A DNA stretch of 64,000 nt from Bdellovibrionota bacterium (GTDB lineage Bacteria > Bdellovibrionota > Bdellovibrionia > Bdellovibrionales > Bdellovibrionaceae): assembly GCA_963170155.1 (NCBI GenBank), contig CAUJGP010000012.1, positions 23,047-87,046 of the forward strand, in the 5' to 3' direction. This document shows, one piece after another, positions 16,818 through 25,839 of the stretch. The position numbers and the translations under genes are program-made. Position 1 is the stretch's first letter. Every line of letters starts with the position of its first letter. Under the pieces are notes generated by a model. The model did no database searches. It was not told the origin of the DNA and saw nothing but the letters and a program-made list of their open reading frames with translations.

Positions 16818-17261
16818 ATGACTCAAGAAAACCCACCTGCTCCTCTCGTTTTTCAATCTAAAATCAAACTTCGATTTAGAAATGCCGACCCCGCTGGAGT
16901 GATGTTTTTTGGACAAATTCTCGGTCTTGCTCATGACGTCTTTGAAGACTTTATTAAAGCTAATGGTATTCTTTGGGAAGATTGGTTTCAAAATCAGGAT
17001 TTAGTTTGCCCCATTCGACATACAGAGGTGGATTATCAAGCGCCTTTAAAACCGGGTCATGACTACTTGGTGGAAGCCAAAGTAGTAAAAATAAGCCAAA
17101 GCACATTTAATATGCACTATGAATTCAAAGATCACCTAAACAAGCTTTGCGCTCGGGTTCAAATGGTTCATGTATTTGTGGATCCAAAGACCAAACAAAA
17201 AGCACAGTTTCCTGAAAAATACCTGAAAACCTTTGCCAGGTACTGCCTTCCCTCTCTTTGA
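16818..17261 (+). CDS. Hotdog-fold acyl-CoA thioesterase (4HBT family)
   Basis: A 147-residue single-hotdog protein. FRNADPAGVMFFGQIL at about residues 25-40 is the 4HBT active-site stretch with the catalytic Asp, followed by the helix that carries family residues (HDVFEDFI), and IRHTEVDYQAPLKPGHDYLVEAKV. Such enzymes hydrolyse acyl-CoA thioesters. Proximity to the UbiA-like and polyprenyl synthase genes, which it diverges from, raises the possibility that it is the dihydroxynaphthoyl-CoA hydrolase of menaquinone synthesis; that is inference only, and a YbgC-like role is equally possible. Confidence 0.8.
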   Translation: MTQENPPAPLVFQSKIKLRFRNADPAGVMFFGQILGLAHDVFEDFIKANGILWEDWFQNQDLVCPIRHTEVDYQAPLKPGHDYLVEAKVVKISQSTFNMHYEFKDHLNKLCARVQMVHVFVDPKTKQKAQFPEKYLKTFARYCLPSL

Positions 17262-17278
17262 AAATCTGGAGTTCGCGT

Positions 17279-17313
17279 AAAAAGCCCACCAACAGTAAAG
17301 AGGGCTCTTTTTT
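17279..17313 (+). terminator. Terminator after the thioesterase gene
   Basis: AAAAAGCCC (17279-17287) faces GGGCTCTTT (17302-17310) with one mismatch, and a run of six T follows. It lies 18 bases after the thioesterase stop. Confidence 0.7.
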
Positions 17314-17376
17314 CAACTCTCAATGTGATCTGAAATTAAAAAAGAAGGGATAATTCGCTTGTTCGCGCTTTACTCT

Positions 17377-17967
17377 TTACTGCTGTGGCATATCAGGCTG
17401 CTGAAGAACAGCGAAATTAATTTCACCGGCTCCGGCCTCTGTTAAAGTAAACAAAATCTTTTTAATAGTGAGGAAATCGATCTCTTTATGAGCCTGCACC
17501 GTGATTTTCTTCCAAGGTTCTAAATTTTCAAGCTCCGCCATCTCTTCCGGCTTCAACGCAGCTCTGACTTCTTTCATAACAGGAGACGTCTCCGCCTTTA
17601 ATTTTGCTTTTTCAATGGCTTTTTGAGCCTCAACAAATAAAGGTTGTACCATCCAATCCTTCTGATTCTTCACTTCTTCGAAATTAGCAATAGGAAAATC
17701 ATCTAATAAAATCCCTGAAGATGAAATAGTGACAATAATGGATGGTTTCAATTCTTTGATCACTTCAGCCCGTGGCAAAAGAAGATCTTTAGGAATATTA
17801 ACAATCAACCCTTCCGTATTATAATTCTGCAATAAAAAGATCACGAGCACAGTGAACATATCCACCATGGCTGTCAAAGAAAGAAGAGCTGTCACTTCTC
17901 GTTTACCTTTTTGTTTGCTTAACAAACGATGGTTTCTAAACTTTTTTCCCGGAACATGAATAGGCAT
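17377..17967 (-). CDS. ExbD/TolR-type biopolymer transport subunit (AglQ/AglS-like), second copy
   Basis: 196 residues with one N-terminal membrane helix (about 28-46) containing SLTAMVDMFTVLVIFLLQ. The Asp in this helix matches the ion-conducting Asp of ExbD, TolR and MotB. A periplasmic domain follows; a charged helical insert of about 60 residues is longer than in classical ExbD. In Myxococcus gliding, AglQ and AglS are two such subunits that work with the TolQ-type AglR to convert proton-motive force into work on Glt proteins. Here two ExbD genes lie side by side, overlapping by one base (TGATG), directly after the TolQ-type gene. Last gene of the cluster. Confidence 0.85.
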   Translation of the reverse strand: MPIHVPGKKFRNHRLLSKQKGKREVTALLSLTAMVDMFTVLVIFLLQNYNTEGLIVNIPKDLLLPRAEVIKELKPSIIVTISSSGILLDDFPIANFEEVKNQKDWMVQPLFVEAQKAIEKAKLKAETSPVMKEVRAALKPEEMAELENLEPWKKITVQAHKEIDFLTIKKILFTLTEAGAGEINFAVLQQPDMPQQ

Positions 17968-18437
17968 CAGATACCTCCTGATGCAACGCTGATTTTAGGA
18001 AACCCTGATTTTAAGACAGCATCCATTCCTGTAATCAAATGGTCAAAGGCAAGTGAATCGTCCATTGCGACCATGGCATCTATTTTTTCTGGAAACAGGG
18101 TTTTCGCTTTTTTCAACATTTCCACTAAGGTGGGAGTGTCAAAGATCTCGCCTTGACGAGCAATCAGATGAGACTCACGGCCAATAGTTACGAAATACCC
18201 ATCTTGACGAATATCCACTCGAACAATCTTATCCATATCAGGAGTTAAAGGCGTTGTTTTATCTCCCGATTTTTTAGAGTACAAGGAACTTCCAATCTGA
18301 ATCATGGAGACTTGAGTCCAGACAGCTGTGATCAACAAGAAAGTGATCAAAACACTCATTAAATCAATAACTGGAACCAGATTTAATTCAACGCTGCTCG
18401 CTCGCCTTCCTGATCCTCCGCTTTGTATGTGGGCCAT
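17967..18437 (-). CDS. ExbD/TolR-type biopolymer transport subunit (AglQ/AglS-like), first copy
   Basis: 156 residues with a short basic N-terminus, then the membrane helix LNLVPVIDLMSVLITFLLI (about residues 18-36) carrying the conserved Asp, then a periplasmic TolR-like domain ending in a helix plus strand (KISVASGG). It is the length of a standard ExbD. It has a GAGG ribosome site and is separated from the TolQ-type gene by 163 bases that hold an inverted repeat. With the neighbouring ExbD and TolQ-type proteins it should form the proton-driven stator of the Glt-like machine. Confidence 0.87.
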   Translation of the reverse strand: MAHIQSGGSGRRASSVELNLVPVIDLMSVLITFLLITAVWTQVSMIQIGSSLYSKKSGDKTTPLTPDMDKIVRVDIRQDGYFVTIGRESHLIARQGEIFDTPTLVEMLKKAKTLFPEKIDAMVAMDDSLAFDHLITGMDAVLKSGFPKISVASGGI

Positions 18438-18546
18438 AAAAACCTCACTATCCCTTTCTCAGTCTTACAATCGCGCCCTTGTTTTGTTTGTTATATGAAA
18501 CAAATTCAGGCGCTATTTTTAAATTCGTTTCATTGCTCGTTATCTT

Positions 18547-18584
18547 AGAGTCAAAATCCACAAAGATAGCTTTCAATTGACTCT
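18547..18584 (-). repeat. Inverted repeat between the TolQ-type and first ExbD genes
   Basis: AGAGTCAA (18547-18554) and TTGACTCT (18577-18584) are perfect 8-base arms around 22 bases, just after the stop of the TolQ-type gene. No T-tract follows on the minus strand, so an mRNA-stability or processing hairpin inside the operon is more likely than a terminator. Confidence 0.45.
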
Positions 18585-18600
18585 GAGAGTTTCTACTTTT

Positions 18601-19257
18601 TTAATCTCTGATTTTTTCTCTATTTGCAGCAACAAGATTCAACATTTGCATAGAGCTTTCCATTAATTCATTTTCAGATCTTTGAATCTGCATTTGGTAA
18701 TAGGCATAAGCAATGATACAAATGATGGAAACAATAAGTCCAAAAGCCGTACAATTCAACGCGTGTGAAATACCGTTAGAAAGCTCTGCAGCTTTTGTGG
18801 CATTATCCGCATTCGCCACAGCTCCGAAAGACCGAATCATACCTGCGATGGTACCTAAAAGACCCGCTAAAACGGCTACGTTACCAAACACCGCGAGAAA
18901 AGGAGTCCAACCTTCAAGCTTAGGAGTTTCTCTCAAAACAGCAGCATCCATAGCGACTTGCACTTCTTCATCAGGTCGTTTATTCAAAACGGCAACCAAG
19001 CCAGCCTTGATTGTATTAGTCATTGGTGCAGGACGAGCATCACAAAAAGCCAGTGCTTGTTTCAAATCACCTTTTAAAATCATACCGAAAATATTTTCAT
19101 TGAATTCTCGGCGATTGATTCGAGCAGCACTCAAAGCCAACCATCGCTCAACAATGAGCATGATAGAGAGAATGCCGATCAGAGCAATCACATACATGAC
19201 GGGTCCGCCGTCATTAAAAGCCTTTTGGATAAAAGGTAAATTATCTACTTGGTTCAC
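18601..19257 (-). CDS. MotA/TolQ/ExbB-type proton channel (AglR-like)
   Basis: 218 residues with three membrane helices: about 18-38, about 115-140 (FLAVFGNVAVLAGLLGTIAGMIRSF) and about 160-185 (ISHALNCTAFGLIVSIICIIAYAYY). The LLGTIAGMIRSF and ALNCTAFGL motifs are the TolQ/ExbB signature, in which the Thr residues line the proton path. The start is a GTG with a full AAGGAGG ribosome site. By family and by its place before two ExbD genes and after an FHA/TonB-type gene it corresponds to AglR of the Agl-Glt motor. A general TolQ role is the alternative, but no tolA, tolB or pal is present. Confidence 0.87.
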   Translation of the reverse strand: MNQVDNLPFIQKAFNDGGPVMYVIALIGILSIMLIVERWLALSAARINRREFNENIFGMILKGDLKQALAFCDARPAPMTNTIKAGLVAVLNKRPDEEVQVAMDAAVLRETPKLEGWTPFLAVFGNVAVLAGLLGTIAGMIRSFGAVANADNATKAAELSNGISHALNCTAFGLIVSIICIIAYAYYQMQIQRSENELMESSMQMLNLVAANREKIRD

Positions 19258-19283
19258 AAAAACCTCCTTAAATTAACTCTAAA

Positions 19284-21482
19284 CTATTCTTCATTTTGGA
19301 AACTAAATGGGAAAAGCACTTCGGCCACACTATTTGCCGGTGGCTCCGGAAAAAGCCAAGTTGCTAACTCATTAGTTAAACACGTTTCAACGCCTTTGTT
19401 ATTAATAGATGATTCATTCACCTCTGCCGAGAGAACTTTCCCTTTTTCTCCGATGACAAACTTCACAACGAGTCTTCCACTCAATGTTGTTTTAAATCTC
19501 AATTCTTTTTCATAACAACGGCGTATCACAGGCTTATGTGTTTGAATCACACGGAGAACCGCATTGCGATCGATGGTTCCTGCAAATGTAGCCCCATAGC
19601 CTCCAACATCCACCATCACTCCTGACTTGTCTCCCAATCCGCTGCCGACGCCACCATAACCAGAGTTTCCACTGCCACGACCATTGGTGATACCACCACT
19701 GATTCCCTCGATAGCAACACCTTTACCGCCAGCACCCGTATCTTTAAAAGCGGAACCTAAATCATCACCAGGGCGTCCTTTAGAAAAACCAACGGCACCC
19801 GTTGCCTGATTGGCGTCTCCAATGATTCCTCCAGCCCCTTGAACGGCTTGTCTTAATTTACTATTCACGCCACCACCACCAAAGGTGCTGGTAAGTCCTA
19901 CGTTACTTAAATCCACGGGTTTTTTAGTTTGGCTCGCATTAGCACCCGCTTGAGCTCCCAGCTTCACCGCACCACCTTGTTGAACCGAGGTGAATGTCTT
20001 TTTCGCTGAAGTATTTTTATTAGGGGCCGCCTCAGCAGCCCGACTACCAGCCGCTCCACCCGACGTGACCGCTTTACCGGGCTTTTGAACCGGCTTTTCC
20101 GATTTGGTTGTAGCGACTTGATTTTTATCACCTAACACTAATTTTTGCTTTTCTTTAGGCGGTGTTTCCACTTTCACAGGAGGAGGAGTTTGAGGCGGTG
20201 GCACGCTTCTCTCAGGTGCTGGTTTTACCGTAGGATAAACAAATTTTGTTACAGAAATAATTTCTGGCTCAATCTCTTCTTTAGGAACTTCAATCGGAGC
20301 ATGAATAATATTGTATAAAGCAATCAAACCAACCAACGCTGTTGCCAAAAGAACACTCGCGATTTCTCCGGTTGTAAATGGCAAGAAGGGTACAAGTGTT
20401 GGCTTTTGCGTTGATGGAACATAGCGGATATAAACATTGATTAAATCTGGAACAAGAGCCAATCGAAAAGCTTCGCCTTGCTCTAAACGAATGATATTTT
20501 GTCCGCGAGGCCCCGTCGTAATTCGTTTAATTTCTCTGAGGTCTTCATAACTATAACTTTTTTTCTCTAAAATCAAATCACCCGTCATGGAAGAAGAAAT
20601 ATTGACGGTGGCAACGCCACCTTGAAAATCGGCCAAAGTAAAGGTGCCCGGAAATACTTTTCCAGGGATCAAGATATCCGTTTTTTCACCGGAACCAATG
20701 GTGATGGCTTTGTTTCCTTTAAAATGATAAGTTTCAATAATACGCTCTTTCCAAGCAATAGAAACTTCCAATACGGAACCACGACTTGCCTTCACCACCT
20801 GATTCAATTCCGAAACAGCACTGGGAGGAGCAAAGGTTTTTGATAAATCAGGACGGGAAACCGTCGGTGGGGCCGGAGGCTCAACAGGCAGAGCCTCTGC
20901 TGTCATCTGAGGTTTATTGACACTCATCCCATTTTCAAGATTGGGCCGTAATCCTACTTCTGCATGTTGTTGTGGTTCGCTGGCATAAGCTGTCTGAGGC
21001 GAAGAAGGGGATGGCGGAGCCACTGTTGCTGCCGACACCATTTCTGTCGTACTGACGGTCGCAGAGGACAACCCTGAACCCGCTGGAGATTGATTCATGG
21101 AAACACTCTGCTCCGGATAGGCTGGAGGCGTTGGAAGAGCCGTTGCTAAAACGACGGCATCGGGTGCTACCACTCGGGGTTTTGGAGCTCCCACATAAAA
21201 CTGAAGCCTAAAGCTTCCAATCTTTAATTCATCCCCGGACTCCAACACATCATCTAAGATTTGATTGGGACCTTTATAAGTGCCATGGGCAGATCCGAGA
21301 TCACAAATATAATAAGTTTCGTTTCGTTTTTCAATAAGCGCATGGATGGGTGAAACGGATGGGTCATTGAGATTCAAGTTAACTTCCGCCTGATTACCAA
21401 TAACGATTTGATCAAGCTGAAATTGCTTTACTTCAACAAGATGATCTCCCTTAAAAATTCTGAGTATTATTGGTAAATTCAA
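19284..21482 (-). CDS. FHA-domain, membrane-spanning TonB-like protein (GltG/AgmX type)
   Basis: 732 residues. The N-terminal FHA domain is seen in DPSVSPIHALIEKR...ICDLGSAHGTYKG (residues about 40-75). A Pro/Ala-rich region follows (about 105-235), then a second beta-domain (about 240-355) and one membrane helix at about 372-392 (EIASVLLATALVGLIALYN). After it comes a Pro/Lys-rich TonB-like periplasmic spacer, then a long Gly-rich region and a C-terminal AgmX/PglI-type domain with VIQTHKPVIRRCYEKEL and GRLVVKFVIGEKGKVLSAEV. This cytosolic-FHA plus periplasmic-TonB layout is that of GltG. It should carry motor force from the TolQ/ExbD complex across the periplasm. The start is a TTG overlapping the previous stop (TTGA), with GGGAG before it. 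Confidence 0.83.
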   Translation of the reverse strand: MNLPIILRIFKGDHLVEVKQFQLDQIVIGNQAEVNLNLNDPSVSPIHALIEKRNETYYICDLGSAHGTYKGPNQILDDVLESGDELKIGSFRLQFYVGAPKPRVVAPDAVVLATALPTPPAYPEQSVSMNQSPAGSGLSSATVSTTEMVSAATVAPPSPSSPQTAYASEPQQHAEVGLRPNLENGMSVNKPQMTAEALPVEPPAPPTVSRPDLSKTFAPPSAVSELNQVVKASRGSVLEVSIAWKERIIETYHFKGNKAITIGSGEKTDILIPGKVFPGTFTLADFQGGVATVNISSSMTGDLILEKKSYSYEDLREIKRITTGPRGQNIIRLEQGEAFRLALVPDLINVYIRYVPSTQKPTLVPFLPFTTGEIASVLLATALVGLIALYNIIHAPIEVPKEEIEPEIISVTKFVYPTVKPAPERSVPPPQTPPPVKVETPPKEKQKLVLGDKNQVATTKSEKPVQKPGKAVTSGGAAGSRAAEAAPNKNTSAKKTFTSVQQGGAVKLGAQAGANASQTKKPVDLSNVGLTSTFGGGGVNSKLRQAVQGAGGIIGDANQATGAVGFSKGRPGDDLGSAFKDTGAGGKGVAIEGISGGITNGRGSGNSGYGGVGSGLGDKSGVMVDVGGYGATFAGTIDRNAVLRVIQTHKPVIRRCYEKELRFKTTLSGRLVVKFVIGEKGKVLSAEVNESSINNKGVETCLTNELATWLFPEPPANSVAEVLFPFSFQNEE

Positions 21483-21766
21483 TCACTTCTCCCAGAGCCC
21501 CTTAACCGTTCCCCTGTCTCCACCATTTCTGGTAAGAAGTTTTCTCTCAAACGAATTAATTTTTTGAAGTTAAAATTCTTTCTTTGCAGAAGATACATAA
21601 GCTCTGGCTTTTGCACTCCACCTTCAATCAATTCGTCTTCGAAACTCAGGGTATGTTTTTTAACGGACTCCTCATTTGTTTTATTTTGCGCTTTTACAAA
21701 TTCAGGAAAAACGCACATAAAAGTAATTAGCAAAATTGATACCGTTTTAAAACATAAATTAATCAT
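21479..21766 (-). CDS. Small exported protein of the Glt-like cluster
   Basis: 95 residues with a signal peptide (CFKTVSILLITFMCVFPEFVKAQ, cleavage near KAQ). The mature part has HTLSFEDELIEGGVQKPELMYLL and KKLIRLRENFLPEM, a pattern I associate with small proteins next to FHA/TonB genes in delta-type bacteria. It overlaps the FHA/TonB gene by 4 bases. Function is unknown; a periplasmic adaptor of the Glt-like machine is inferred only from position. Confidence 0.65.
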   Translation of the reverse strand: MINLCFKTVSILLITFMCVFPEFVKAQNKTNEESVKKHTLSFEDELIEGGVQKPELMYLLQRKNFNFKKLIRLRENFLPEMVETGERLRGSGRSD

Positions 21767-21796
21767 AAATATCCTTTATTTAATTTACTGCTTATT

Positions 21797-22669
21797 TTAT
21801 TCAGAACTCTTGCCGCTAATTGTCTCTTCCATCCTCACGAGGGCTTGTTTTTTCTTTGGCGGCACTCCCATAAATCTTATTTTGTCTATTAGCGCACTTG
21901 CCCCTTTAAAATCTTTCTTAACGTAAGTGAGATAAAGTGCATAATTAAATGACACTACGGCATCAGATGACCCAATTTGGAGCGCTTCCTTGAAAATACT
22001 ATCAGCTCGAGAGTTTCCATCTTCCATCAAAGAAACCGCAAAATTGTTCAACACTGGTAAATCCTTAATACCTCCCTTATAGGCGGCCTCCAGAAAATTC
22101 CGAGCCTTGCCGTAGTCCTTTCCGACAGCAAAAACAGAACCAAGATTCGCATTCGCAGCGGGGTAATTCGGATTTAAAGAAAGAGCCTTTCGAAAAGACT
22201 CTATTGCCAAACGATTTTCTCCGCTTTGAGAATACATCACGCCCATATTATTGTGAGCGACCGGATTTTTTGGGTCCTTATCCAAGATATTCTTAAATAT
22301 CATACGGGCCAATGCCTCTCTCCCTTTTGAAAAGTGATAAAGAGCTAAGGAGTTCAGGGCCTTTGAGTCACCGGGATCCTGAGAAAGAAGGTTAGCCACT
22401 GTTTTCTCTACTGCCTCATCGTCTCCGCTACCGATTGTGATTTGCAAACTGTCGTAGAGATCTTTCTTTTTAGGAAGTCCTTCCTCCGGATCGCTACTCG
22501 CACTCTTACTTTGGCTACCTCCCGCAGAGCTTTTACCCGTCGCTACACTTGAAGATTTGGATTCACCTGCGGAATCAGAGCCTTCCTCTCCTGATTTCAC
22601 ACCAGAGGTCGAGCAAGCTGTGAGTAAGTAAGCCGTAAAAAGACATAAAAATAAATTTCGCTTTCTCAT
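21797..22669 (-). CDS. TPR-repeat lipoprotein (GltE/AglT-like)
   Basis: About 290 residues. The start at the ATG ending at 22669 gives an ATGA overlap with the upstream gene. The signal peptide ends in a lipobox (LLTAC, Cys near residue 19), followed by a Ser/Gly-rich disordered linker to about residue 65. At least four TPR units follow, for example PVAHNNMGVMYSQSGENRLAIESFRKALSL and PNYPAANANLGSVFAVGKDY. In Myxococcus, GltE (AglT) is a TPR lipoprotein needed for gliding; the neighbours match. It probably scaffolds periplasmic or outer-membrane Glt proteins. Confidence 0.8.
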   Translation of the reverse strand: MRKRNLFLCLFTAYLLTACSTSGVKSGEEGSDSAGESKSSSVATGKSSAGGSQSKSASSDPEEGLPKKKDLYDSLQITIGSGDDEAVEKTVANLLSQDPGDSKALNSLALYHFSKGREALARMIFKNILDKDPKNPVAHNNMGVMYSQSGENRLAIESFRKALSLNPNYPAANANLGSVFAVGKDYGKARNFLEAAYKGGIKDLPVLNNFAVSLMEDGNSRADSIFKEALQIGSSDAVVSFNYALYLTYVKKDFKGASALIDKIRFMGVPPKKKQALVRMEETISGKSSE

Positions 22670-25600
22670 TTTAACCCCATCCAATCCTGGTACGTTTTAG
22701 CAAAGGCTTCTGATCCTAAATCCAATTTAGCATTTGGATCCAAAACTCTAAGTCCTTCCATGGCATTGAAATAAGAATTATTATAAGTTTCCAATTCTTT
22801 ACCTTTAGCAACGGTTCCGCGAAAACTTTCAATTGCTTTCGCCAAAAATGGTTTTGCCATCTCTGCAACGGCCGCCGTGTATTGGTTTCTTGCCGCCTCA
22901 TCATTAGCCACCTCTGGAGGTAAAGGAGCTGAGAGTAGAGCTTCATTCATGTGAGCATTTGTTCTGCCTAATAACTCAAGGGCTCCCACAATTTCTTCAG
23001 CGCTGTCATATTTAATAACTTCCGCTAACTCTTGATTTAATTTATTGATGAGTGCGAGCTTATCATCGGCTACTTTTTTTAATCGAGCTGAATTCGCTGG
23101 AAACTTCAATGAAACGAGTTGTTGATACACTTGTTCTGTGTTTTGTAAGCGAATTTGAGCGGCATACTGAGCTCCTGGTCCTCTCAACCTCGGAACAAGA
23201 TTTTTTTGCACAGAAACCACCTTCGATCGCCAATCATTCCACTCTCGGCGATTCCGGATTTTACCGTAGCAATCCATAATTTTATAATGGGATTCAACGA
23301 TAAGCTCTGGGTCTCGCCCCAATCTCAAATACTCTTTGAAGTGATCAATTGCTTTATAATATTGCTGATTCCGATAGGTCAGGTTAGCCATCCTATAAAA
23401 GACCGCGGCCTTTTCTGTGTTATTGGCTTTCTTCAAATACAAGCCATAGTACTTATTGGCTCGCTCCACCGAGTTTAAAGCATCATATAAAATAGCCGCA
23501 TTGTAAAAAAATCCCATTGCATCTTTATCATTAGGATTTTTTTCACCAACGACAGCATAGGCCCCAGCCGCCTTCTGAAACATCCCCAAGTTTTGATACA
23601 TACTGGGTAAAAGCTTATAGGCTTTTTCTTGTAAAGGAATGGCCGCTTTATCTTTGCTTTTTAAAACCATTTCAAAGGCATTAATAGAGGGCCAAAGACG
23701 ATTGGCTCTTTGGTAATTCACTCCCGAATTGAACTGTGCCTTCAATAAAAAAGTAGAACGAGGGTATTTTTTTGTGAAATCCTCAAATCTTTTCGCGCTT
23801 CCCAAATAATCCTTCTTAGATTCCAAGTCTTCGCCAGCTTTAAAACTCGCACGCTCTAAAATATTTCGAATTTGATTGGCTGATGAACTTTCAGAAACTC
23901 CACTTTGAGTGAGTAGCTCGTTCCCCACTCTTTCAAGACCTACGAAATCTTTTTTCAAATTATACATATCCAACAAAAGATTAGCAGCGTATTCGGCTTG
24001 TTTGGATTTAGGGCTACTTTGAATCACTTCCTTGAAAACTCGCTCCGCTTCCGTAAAATGATTGGAAAGATAATAGAGCCGTCCAATTTTAAAGCGAAGT
24101 TCGACGTTCTTGTCTCCCTTCTGAAAGTTTTTAAGGTACCACTCCCCATTTTCAATGAATTGCTTCACTCGGGGATCGAGAGGCAAAGGTTCTGTCGATT
24201 GCCCCACTCGCGCTTGCATTTGCTCTTCTGTCGGCAAATTCTTTTCCAAACCTAGAATCATGTTCATCCCGGCCTTGGGTCCATATTTACTTTGTGGAGC
24301 GTTCTTTGCCACCCAAGCATATTGCTGAGCCGCTTCTCCAAATTTTTCCATATCATAAAGCAATTCACCGTAAAAAAACATCATGTCCGGATATTGAGCG
24401 GCATCTTGGAATTCTGATAAATAAAGTTTATAGCCTTCTGCGGCCTGCTCCTGAGAAAATTTTCCTCTCGAATTTTGAGCAGATTGATGTTGTTGGAGCG
24501 TGTAGGTTCGCAAAAAATTCTCTGTGGTTTTATTGCTGGTTTCAACGACTGTTTTATTGGATTTATTTTCTTTATACCACTCGGACTTCGGCCCATAATT
24601 TTTGATGAATGAATACATTTCTTCTTTGAATCTTTGATTTTTAGAATCATTTAAATAATTTTTCACGATCTGAAATTGGTATTCATAGGCTTTCGGAGAC
24701 ATTTTACTTCTGGCAATCAACTTTTTAAATAAAATAGCCGCTTTTTCCCGCTCTCCTTTATCACTATAATAATACGCAAGTTTTTCCACTTCCCGAGGGG
24801 CACGCTCTTCACCCAAATGCTTTGCAAAGTAAGGGAAGGCTTTTTCAACATCACCTCCATCCGCAAAAAAGATCACCAAATCCCGTCGTGCCTCAATATC
24901 TAACTTAGCAACGTTGACTTTCTTAGAAGAATCTCCGCTCATCCTTATGAGCACCTCTAGAAACTTCATTCCTTCCGCCGACTGTCCTTTACGGTGTAAA
25001 CACCAAGCCGCTTTATAAAGAGCAATCCCAAAGGTGCTCGCATTCTGGTTCTTGATCACTTTTTTATAAGACTCGAGGGCCAGATCCCACTTTTCTTCAT
25101 CAAAATAATATTCACCGATGGAAAAATGAGCCTCTCCCACATAAGGACTTCGCGGATATTCAGTGGTGAGACGCGAGTAGTAACCGGCCCCTTTTTTGAA
25201 CTCTCCCAGCTCAATATAATTAAACCCTAAAAAATAAAGGGCCTGATCCATTTTAGGGTGGTTGCGAAAATCTCTCACAAAGTATTCATAAAGTTGAATA
25301 GCTTTTTTATTGTAAGACATGGACTCGGAAAGATCGATATCTGGCTTTAAAGCTGTTTTCTTCTCATGAAACGCTTTTAGTTTTTCTTCATACTCATTTT
25401 GTTTACGACTTTTAATATAATCCGACTTTTCAACATAAAGCTCAGCTAATCTTAGCCACAATTCCCCCCGGTTGGGGCTGCCTTTCATTTTCTCTGTTAA
25501 TCGATACAGCTCTTGAATTTGCCTTTCCGTAATGCGCTCGAGCTCCACACGGTCTTTCCCTACTTTTTCTACATTGATCTCTTCACGAGAAAGTGTCGGC

Positions 25601-25839
25601 CGGATGGATTGAAAATCAATGCGATCTCGCTTAGGTTCTTGAAAGAGATTTGCCGTTGGGACAGCGAAGTTTTGCTTCGACATCACTGTTTGCCCTTGCG
25701 ACGCTCCCGATTTCCGCAATTTTTTCAACATGTCTCCAATGGTCTCTTCTGAATAAACATTCACAGACGCACTGAAGACTCCCAGAGCCACAATGAGTAT
25801 AAACGACAATTTAGTTTGCACAGCTTTGTTTTCCGACAT
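22666..25839 (-). CDS. Large periplasmic TPR protein (GltD/AgmU-like)
   Basis: 1057 residues with a signal peptide (LSFILIVALGVFSASVNVYS). A charged linker of about 70 residues precedes a solenoid of many TPR-like units covering about residues 100-880, for example MDQALYFLGFNYIELGEFKKGAGYY, SPYVGEAHFSIGEYYFDEEKWDLALESYKK and EKAAVFYRMANLTYRNQQYYKAIDHFKEYL. The size and repeat type match AgmU (GltD), a very long periplasmic TPR scaffold of the gliding machinery. It overlaps the upstream TPR gene by 29 bases and the downstream lipoprotein gene by ATGA. Confidence 0.82.
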   Translation of the reverse strand: MSENKAVQTKLSFILIVALGVFSASVNVYSEETIGDMLKKLRKSGASQGQTVMSKQNFAVPTANLFQEPKRDRIDFQSIRPTLSREEINVEKVGKDRVELERITERQIQELYRLTEKMKGSPNRGELWLRLAELYVEKSDYIKSRKQNEYEEKLKAFHEKKTALKPDIDLSESMSYNKKAIQLYEYFVRDFRNHPKMDQALYFLGFNYIELGEFKKGAGYYSRLTTEYPRSPYVGEAHFSIGEYYFDEEKWDLALESYKKVIKNQNASTFGIALYKAAWCLHRKGQSAEGMKFLEVLIRMSGDSSKKVNVAKLDIEARRDLVIFFADGGDVEKAFPYFAKHLGEERAPREVEKLAYYYSDKGEREKAAILFKKLIARSKMSPKAYEYQFQIVKNYLNDSKNQRFKEEMYSFIKNYGPKSEWYKENKSNKTVVETSNKTTENFLRTYTLQQHQSAQNSRGKFSQEQAAEGYKLYLSEFQDAAQYPDMMFFYGELLYDMEKFGEAAQQYAWVAKNAPQSKYGPKAGMNMILGLEKNLPTEEQMQARVGQSTEPLPLDPRVKQFIENGEWYLKNFQKGDKNVELRFKIGRLYYLSNHFTEAERVFKEVIQSSPKSKQAEYAANLLLDMYNLKKDFVGLERVGNELLTQSGVSESSSANQIRNILERASFKAGEDLESKKDYLGSAKRFEDFTKKYPRSTFLLKAQFNSGVNYQRANRLWPSINAFEMVLKSKDKAAIPLQEKAYKLLPSMYQNLGMFQKAAGAYAVVGEKNPNDKDAMGFFYNAAILYDALNSVERANKYYGLYLKKANNTEKAAVFYRMANLTYRNQQYYKAIDHFKEYLRLGRDPELIVESHYKIMDCYGKIRNRREWNDWRSKVVSVQKNLVPRLRGPGAQYAAQIRLQNTEQVYQQLVSLKFPANSARLKKVADDKLALINKLNQELAEVIKYDSAEEIVGALELLGRTNAHMNEALLSAPLPPEVANDEAARNQYTAAVAEMAKPFLAKAIESFRGTVAKGKELETYNNSYFNAMEGLRVLDPNAKLDLGSEAFAKTYQDWMGLK

